Shown: positions 58,502 to 64,000 of the stretch, piece by piece
How the letters are laid out: each line of letters begins with the position of its first letter
How positions within the stretch are numbered: position 1 is the stretch's first letter
Source of the DNA: Flavobacteriales bacterium
GTDB lineage: Bacteria > Bacteroidota > Bacteroidia > Flavobacteriales_G > JALEGO01
DNA: 64,000 bases
Assembly (NCBI GenBank): GCA_020629755.1
Contig: JAHDCS010000005.1
Span: 1-64,000, forward strand
Direction of reading: 5' to 3'
Position numbers and translations under genes: made by a program
Notes under the pieces: model-generated
What the model saw: only the letters and a program-made list of their open reading frames with translations
Databases searched by the model: none
Told to the model about the DNA's origin: nothing

Positions 58502-61500
58502 ATGTTAAAAAAAGGTTACATAATCGCCGTACTGGTGTTTTTATCTTGTGTTCAGACACTACAGGCTACACATATTGTAGGCGGTGCATTTGATTACCAA
58601 AAAATAGCCGATTCTACTTATGTGATTACCCTTAAATTGTACCGCGATTGTAGAGTTGACTCTGTGAATTCGCCTATTCCACTTCCGACAGTTGCCAATA
58701 TAAAAATACGAGGATTTTTAGGTGCTGATGTAGGCAAAGACATCCAAATTCCTAGAATTTCGATAGGCGAAGTTGATCCGGTGGTAGATACTTGTGTGGT
58801 ACAACCCAATATATGTGTACAAGAAGGCATTTATAGAGATACTATTTATGGCATTGACCCCAGACAAGGGCATCATGTATATTATCAGTTGTGCTGTAGA
58901 AATTCTACCATATTAAATGTGGTAAACCCTTTAGATGCCGGCGAGAGTTTTTACACCTATATTTCGCCCGATACCCTTTTTTATCCTAAGGTTTCTGAAC
59001 GTTTAATCTGGTTTGAAAATTTTGATTTAGCAGATAGTTTAGACAGTGATAATGGCAGCACTGCATGGAGCACAACGTCTTCTTCAGGTTCAAATGTTTT
59101 TGGCGGAACTTTAGACGGTAAGTTTTGTGTGTCTGATGCAGATGGTCCTTATACACTTACAACTGAATATGTCGATATTTCAGCGCATAGCTCAGTTGAT
59201 TTACAAGTTACTTTATTTGAAGAAGGCGGGCTTGAATCAAGCGATCAAATTGAAGTGTTTTATAATTTAAATGGTTTGGATGGCGTTGATTACCCTTTTG
59301 ATGTCAATGATTTTGTACAGGACGACTTTACTCCTGGATTAACCGCATATGCCGATAATGTTTCGGGGCTTAGTGTACGGGTTAAAGTGGTAATAGAAAA
59401 TAATTCACCCCTAGAAATGCATTGCATTGATAACATCAAAATTATTTCGCCAGATACGGCAAGTTATGCCCTTGGAGATAACAGTAGTCCTGCCTTTGTG
59501 AATACGCCTCCGATTTTTGTATGCCTACAAGAAACGCTAGAATTTGATAATTCTGCCATAGATGCAGACGGAGACTCTTTAGTCTATAGTTTTTACACCC
59601 CTTACGATGCAAGAAATCCGGCAGATGCTGATTTTGAAGATTATATACCTACCTATTCTGTAGACGATCAAATTATTTTTGACACCATCCCTTGGGTCAC
59701 TGGATTTGATGCCAACAATCCCTTGGGGCCATCAGGCATTTCACTTAATGCCAATACTGGATTGCTCACGATAAGCCCTCCAAATTTAGGACAATACGTT
59801 GTGGGTGTTCGGGTGGATGAATATCGAGACGGACGCCTGATTGGGTACACGGTTCGTGATTTTCAATTTAACGTAGTCTATTGCCCGCCTATCGCTGAGG
59901 CTATGATCAATGATTCTACCTCTTGCGCCAATAGAGCCACCATTTTTCTTGAAAGTGAGGATGCTGCAAAAAACTACTGGTGGGATTTTGGTGATCCGAC
60001 CACCAATGCGGATACCTCTATTATCAAGTCCCCTACTTATGCCTATGATGCTGGAGGCAATTATACCGTTACCCTAATTACAAACCCTAATACGGCCTGC
60101 GCAGACACGATGACAAAAAACTTGGCGATAAAATCTATAGATGCTGATTTTGGATTTGGCTCTTCGTTTTGTCAAAACGAAACCGTACTATTTAAAGACT
60201 CTACTGTTGTGTCTTCTAATAATGCTATTGTAAGTTGGACATGGGATTTTGGCAACGGATCCACATCCACCCAACAAAACCCAAGCTCAACCTACACCAC
60301 AGTAGGCACTTACCAAATAAAGCTCGTGGTTGAAGACCAAGAAGGATGTAAAGACTCTATCACTAAAAGCATTGTGGTTACACCAAGACCTATACTTACA
60401 GCAGCCAATGATTTTAATGCCTGTGTAAATGAAAATAAAATTACTTTATCGGCTACTGCGCAGCATTATGTATCGATTGATTGGAATTTAATCGGACCAG
60501 GCTATGGGGTATTTGTCTCTGAAAATAATTTAAGTACTGATTTTACTCTTAGCCCCTTAAACAATACTTTTAATGTAAGTAGCTTAAAATTTGAAGTGAT
60601 TGCCACAGGCAGTTGCGCCACAGTGAGAGATACCATTGAAGTGACCCTTAAAAAAGCACCAAGGCTTGATCTTTTTGGTGATACCACGATGTGTTATGGC
60701 GCCGACAGTATTTTAATTGCTCTTTCTCCAAGTGGAGGCACCTTGCCTTATCAGTACAATTGGAGTAATAACATCACATCCATTAGTCAGTATGTAGATG
60801 TAGGCTCTTATGTAGGCTGGGTTGAAGATGCAAATGGATGTCTCTCGCCAAAAGATTCTATTGTAATTGATCAGGTTCAGAATCAGACAACGGTGCAGAT
60901 ACATGCCGATTCAATTGTGTGTTTAAACAATGCGCCTTTTGACATTCACGCCTCTTATGCTCACACTGATGGCATTACCTGGTCAGCTGCCGGCACCATA
61001 GCACCTAGTAGTACAGATTCGGTGATTACTTATAACCCAACAGCAGCTGAGAGAGCTGCCCTTAGTTTTAGTATTCGCATTCAAACAGATCAAGACGCTT
61101 TAGGATGCCCTACGGCAAAAGATACTGCTGAGATTCAAATCAATAGGCTAATCGTATTAAATAAAGATTCTATTATTCCGCCTTGTTATGACAACGACGG
61201 ATTGGCGTATGTTCAGGTATCTGGAGGCACAAATCCATACCTCTACCAATGGGGCAGTTCTTCTAATAATCAGATTGGCGATACAGCCTTTAATTTAAGT
61301 GCCTCCTGGCATTATGTAACGGTTACTGACACTATTGGATGTAGCGTGGTAGATTCTTTTGATTTAAGAAATAACCCACTTGTGCTTGATATTACAGACA
61401 CTAGCGATGTAACCTGCTTTGATCAAGCAACTGGTAGCGCTACACTGGGCATATCAGAAGGTGTAGCCCCCTATTCTATTTTGTGGGATAGCCTTGCCGG

Positions 61501-63595
61501 ATCTCAAACTACGGCCACAGCTACAAATTTAACACCTGGCACCTATACAGTTACCGGTGTGGATGCTATTAATTGTAAAGTTGACATCTCTGTACCTATT
61601 CAAAATTTAGCACCTTCAGCAGTTGCATTAAATAGCTTAGGTAGTGACACTTTATGTGCAGGCAACTCCTTTAATTTATCTACAGGTGCTTCGGGGGGAT
61701 ATGGCCCACCTTATACGTATAACTGGAGTACTGGCTCAAGCAATACCTCTTTTACAGTTTCTCCGGCAGACGATATGCTTTATACTGTATCGGCTACCGA
61801 TAAAGAAGGTTGCCCAAGTGAAATAGACTCTTTACACATAGGCGTAAACACGATGGTGCTTACTAAAGATTCTATAATTCCGGATTGTGATTCTACCAAT
61901 GGCGTAGCGAGTGTAAGTCTAATTGATGGCACGATGCCTTTTACGTATCAATGGGGTGCTAGTTCGAATAATCAAGCTACAGATACCGTTTACAATTTAG
62001 CCCCGGTGATGCATTATGTAACCATTACAGACGCTATTGGGTGCCAAACCTCTGCCTCATTTAATTTAGACAATGATCAGCCAGATTTAGCTTTAATCGA
62101 CACCACACATGTCGATTGTTACGGCCAGCCTGAAGGCGAAGCGACCGTATTGGCTTCAGGAGGTACTGCACCTTACGCCTACCAATGGGATTCTTTAGCC
62201 AATTACCAAACTACCCCAACTGCAGTGTTATTACAAGCAGACATCTATACTGTTTCAGCTACTGATGCTACAGGTTGTACTGTATCTTTAGAGGTCGAAA
62301 TTGAAGATCGTTCTGAAGGTGAAATTTTTGTTACGCTCTCTGAGCCTGATACAGTCTGTCCAAACACACAAATCACCTTAAATGCGTCTGCTTCAGGTGG
62401 TGCTGGAGGCCCTTATTCTTTTGATTGGAACAACGGTTTTGGATCTGGAAACAGCATTACAGTAACCCTTGTATCTGACATGACCTATAATGTCATTGCT
62501 ACAGACAGCAAAGGCTGTAAAAGTCTTGGTGATTCTGTTATCATGCGCGTGCACTTGTTTAACCCAGATAGCTTGCTGTTGAATACGCAAGATGTCTGTC
62601 AATTTAGTGAAAGTTTTATCAGTGCCTCTTACCAAGGTGATCTTGGCCCTTATACCTATACCTGGGATAACGGTTTAAACGGATCAGGACCTCATCAAAT
62701 TATAGTGTCTGACACACAGAATTATTCAGTTACAGTAACTGATGTATGTGGCAATCAAGTCAGTAATTCTCTTTCAGTTTATCCGCTTGATGTTCCTGAA
62801 ATTGCAGACTATATAAATATGGATGGATGCGAGCCTTTTTCATTTTCAATTTCAGATTCATTAAACAATTCAAATATAGTAGAATATTTATGGGATTTAG
62901 GAGACGGCACCACCTCTAGCCTTTCTGAGGTGTCTCACACCTATCAAAATCCTGGTATTTACTCAGTCAAATTGCAAATGATTAACACTCTTGGCTGCAC
63001 CTCAAATTTTGATACTGCTTCTATTGTAAACGTATTTAGCTTACCTATTGTGATTTGTGGCGCTTCAGATACTGAAATTGAATTTGGTGAACCTGCCCAA
63101 TTTAGCAGCTCAACCCAAACTACCTACAATTGGGATTTAGGCGATCCCCTATCAATTGAAGATACATCCACCCAAAAAGCAGTGACCTATTTTTACAGCG
63201 ACACGGGCACCTATACCGCCTCTGTAATAGTGAGTAATCAATACGGATGTATTGACTCTTGTTTTGTGACTATTCGTGTGAGTCCTGATATTAGTATCAA
63301 AGTACCCAATGTATTTATTCCTGATCCGACCGGGCCAAATGGGGGAGACTATGATCCTGATAATCCGAATAATCAGGTTTTCTTTCCGTTTACCGAATAT
63401 GTAGATAAATTTCACATGATGATTTTTAACCGCTGGGGTGAAATGATCTTTGAAACCTACGATATTAACAAAGGATGGGATGGTTATTACAAAGGCAAAT
63501 TATGCCAACAAGACGCCTATGTATGGAAAATTGAAGCTACCTTTTTTGATGGGAGAGAGAAGAGTTTAACTGGAGACGTGACATTGCTAAGATAA
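58502..63595 (+). CDS. Giant PKD/SprB-type adhesin with gliding-type (T9SS type B) C-terminus
   Basis: A 1697-residue exported protein. The signal peptide ends near LQA-THIVGG, and the N-terminal domain (THIVGGAFDYQ ... LKLYRDC) is typical of flavobacterial surface proteins. A jelly-roll-like region follows (about 175-320). PKD domains appear near residues 480-630 (WWDFGDP, WTWDFGNGS) and 1450-1600 (YLWDLGDGT, YNWDLGDP). SprB-like repeats with Cys-started units lie between. The end (VPNVFIPDPTGPNGG ... DAYVWKIEATFFDGREK) is the gliding motility C-terminal domain. It probably works with the PorP/SprF gene 3 bp downstream. Confidence 0.92.
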   Translation: MLKKGYIIAVLVFLSCVQTLQATHIVGGAFDYQKIADSTYVITLKLYRDCRVDSVNSPIPLPTVANIKIRGFLGADVGKDIQIPRISIGEVDPVVDTCVVQPNICVQEGIYRDTIYGIDPRQGHHVYYQLCCRNSTILNVVNPLDAGESFYTYISPDTLFYPKVSERLIWFENFDLADSLDSDNGSTAWSTTSSSGSNVFGGTLDGKFCVSDADGPYTLTTEYVDISAHSSVDLQVTLFEEGGLESSDQIEVFYNLNGLDGVDYPFDVNDFVQDDFTPGLTAYADNVSGLSVRVKVVIENNSPLEMHCIDNIKIISPDTASYALGDNSSPAFVNTPPIFVCLQETLEFDNSAIDADGDSLVYSFYTPYDARNPADADFEDYIPTYSVDDQIIFDTIPWVTGFDANNPLGPSGISLNANTGLLTISPPNLGQYVVGVRVDEYRDGRLIGYTVRDFQFNVVYCPPIAEAMINDSTSCANRATIFLESEDAAKNYWWDFGDPTTNADTSIIKSPTYAYDAGGNYTVTLITNPNTACADTMTKNLAIKSIDADFGFGSSFCQNETVLFKDSTVVSSNNAIVSWTWDFGNGSTSTQQNPSSTYTTVGTYQIKLVVEDQEGCKDSITKSIVVTPRPILTAANDFNACVNENKITLSATAQHYVSIDWNLIGPGYGVFVSENNLSTDFTLSPLNNTFNVSSLKFEVIATGSCATVRDTIEVTLKKAPRLDLFGDTTMCYGADSILIALSPSGGTLPYQYNWSNNITSISQYVDVGSYVGWVEDANGCLSPKDSIVIDQVQNQTTVQIHADSIVCLNNAPFDIHASYAHTDGITWSAAGTIAPSSTDSVITYNPTAAERAALSFSIRIQTDQDALGCPTAKDTAEIQINRLIVLNKDSIIPPCYDNDGLAYVQVSGGTNPYLYQWGSSSNNQIGDTAFNLSASWHYVTVTDTIGCSVVDSFDLRNNPLVLDITDTSDVTCFDQATGSATLGISEGVAPYSILWDSLAGSQTTATATNLTPGTYTVTGVDAINCKVDISVPIQNLAPSAVALNSLGSDTLCAGNSFNLSTGASGGYGPPYTYNWSTGSSNTSFTVSPADDMLYTVSATDKEGCPSEIDSLHIGVNTMVLTKDSIIPDCDSTNGVASVSLIDGTMPFTYQWGASSNNQATDTVYNLAPVMHYVTITDAIGCQTSASFNLDNDQPDLALIDTTHVDCYGQPEGEATVLASGGTAPYAYQWDSLANYQTTPTAVLLQADIYTVSATDATGCTVSLEVEIEDRSEGEIFVTLSEPDTVCPNTQITLNASASGGAGGPYSFDWNNGFGSGNSITVTLVSDMTYNVIATDSKGCKSLGDSVIMRVHLFNPDSLLLNTQDVCQFSESFISASYQGDLGPYTYTWDNGLNGSGPHQIIVSDTQNYSVTVTDVCGNQVSNSLSVYPLDVPEIADYINMDGCEPFSFSISDSLNNSNIVEYLWDLGDGTTSSLSEVSHTYQNPGIYSVKLQMINTLGCTSNFDTASIVNVFSLPIVICGASDTEIEFGEPAQFSSSTQTTYNWDLGDPLSIEDTSTQKAVTYFYSDTGTYTASVIVSNQYGCIDSCFVTIRVSPDISIKVPNVFIPDPTGPNGGDYDPDNPNNQVFFPFTEYVDKFHMMIFNRWGEMIFETYDINKGWDGYYKGKLCQQDAYVWKIEATFFDGREKSLTGDVTLLR
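61143..62551 (+). repeat. Tandem duplication of a three-domain unit inside the adhesin gene
   Basis: A unit of about 235 codons recurs: LNKDSIIPPC ... YQWGSSSNNQ ... HYVTVTDTIGC and LTKDSIIPDC ... YQWGASSNNQ ... HYVTITDAIGC, about 703 bp apart. Each unit holds two SprB-like domains and one Cys-started Ig-like domain. Confidence 0.75.
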
Positions 63596-63597
63596 CT

Positions 63598-64000
63598 ATG
63601 AGAGCACTTACTTGCATATGTTTTTTTTTCGCTTTTATTTCAGCTGATTCTTTTGGGCAAGACATTCAATTCTCTCAGTTTTATGCGGCTCCTACCCACT
63701 TAAATCCAGCGTATGCTGGAAATACCCCTGGCACTAGAGTAGCCTCTATTTTTCGCTCACAATGGACCTCTTTAGTAGGCACCTTTAACTCATTTAACCT
63801 CTCATTAGACCGTAATTTTTCGGATAGAAACAGCGGAATAGGTTTAAACTTTACAAGAGATAAGGCTGGTTCTGTAGATCTTAACTTTACAAAGATTGAA
63901 CTTAATTATGCCTATTACATTAAAATTAATCGTCAGCTTAAAGCACGTCTTGGCTTAGGAGGCGCTTTTGCCTCTAGAAGTGCAGATGTCTCTAAATTTG
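63598..64000 (+). CDS. PorP/SprF family protein, 5' part
   Basis: The gene begins 2 nt after the adhesin stop and runs off the window. The signal peptide (LTCICFFFAFISADSFG) is followed by QDIQFSQFYAAPTHLNPAYAG, the family hallmark. At least 134 codons are visible. The position suggests a dedicated SprF for the preceding SprB-like adhesin. Confidence 0.9.
   Translation, partial: MRALTCICFFFAFISADSFGQDIQFSQFYAAPTHLNPAYAGNTPGTRVASIFRSQWTSLVGTFNSFNLSLDRNFSDRNSGIGLNFTRDKAGSVDLNFTKIELNYAYYIKINRQLKARLGLGGAFASRSADVSKF

Overview
The window is about 64 kb of AT-rich DNA from a member of the Bacteroidota, most likely the Flavobacteriia or a close relative. The evidence is a complete type IX secretion / gliding core (PorP-like protein, GldK, GldL, GldM, GldN), giant secreted proteins with T9SS C-terminal sorting domains of two kinds, Bacteroidota-type promoters (-7 element TAnnTTTG) repeatedly found just upstream of start codons, and few Shine-Dalgarno sequences. 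No rRNA, tRNA, CRISPR array, intact insertion sequence or prophage was seen.

Layout. 1-9.5 kb: a gene remnant, a secreted C1 cysteine peptidase, a 2153-residue FG-GAP/VCBS protein with a type A sorting domain, and a class III sirtuin without zinc cysteines. 9.6-21.7 kb: fused acyl-CoA mutase IcmF, DnaG, a membrane SpoIIE-type phosphatase, a lipoprotein with a degenerate Rieske fold, an M1 aminopeptidase lipoprotein, RNase R and a small lipoprotein. 21.7-28 kb: cyclophilin, PheS, a TPR protein, PabB, a PLP fold-III enzyme and RlmN. 28-33 kb: a 1648-residue protein of 16 Ig-like repeats with a gliding-type (type B) C-terminus. 33-39.5 kb: GroEL, GroES, SecG, a TPR protein, LptE, a sigma-54 activator and MiaB, all on the minus strand. 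39.6-52.2 kb: TopA, an arginase-fold protein with missing metal ligands, a PorP/SprF protein, GldK-L-M-N and ValS. 52.2-64 kb: a lipoprotein, a palindromic element, a Cys-rich secreted protein, a TPR/PD40/OmpA/DUF1573 protein, a lipoamide-dehydrogenase-like flavoprotein without its redox disulfide, a c-type cytochrome with a C-terminal frameshift, a 1697-residue PKD/SprB-type adhesin and the start of a second PorP/SprF gene.

How it fits together. GldK/GldN (periplasmic ring) and GldL/GldM (proton-driven motor) power export through the outer membrane. The three giant proteins are probable cargo, and the PorP/SprF gene directly after the 1697-residue adhesin resembles an adhesin/SprF pair.

The most unexpected signal is not a gene. 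The octamer GGGGGGAT (or its complement) occurs 15 times, about 25-30 times more than base composition predicts, mostly inside genes, on both strands, and usually preceded by a T-rich stretch. It looks like a genome-wide short signal (uptake-, recombination- or chromosome-organisation-like) with no known function that I can assign. Other good leads are several enzyme-fold proteins lacking catalytic residues, the cytochrome frameshift, very short or absent mRNA leaders, and a 56-bp REP/MITE-like palindrome.
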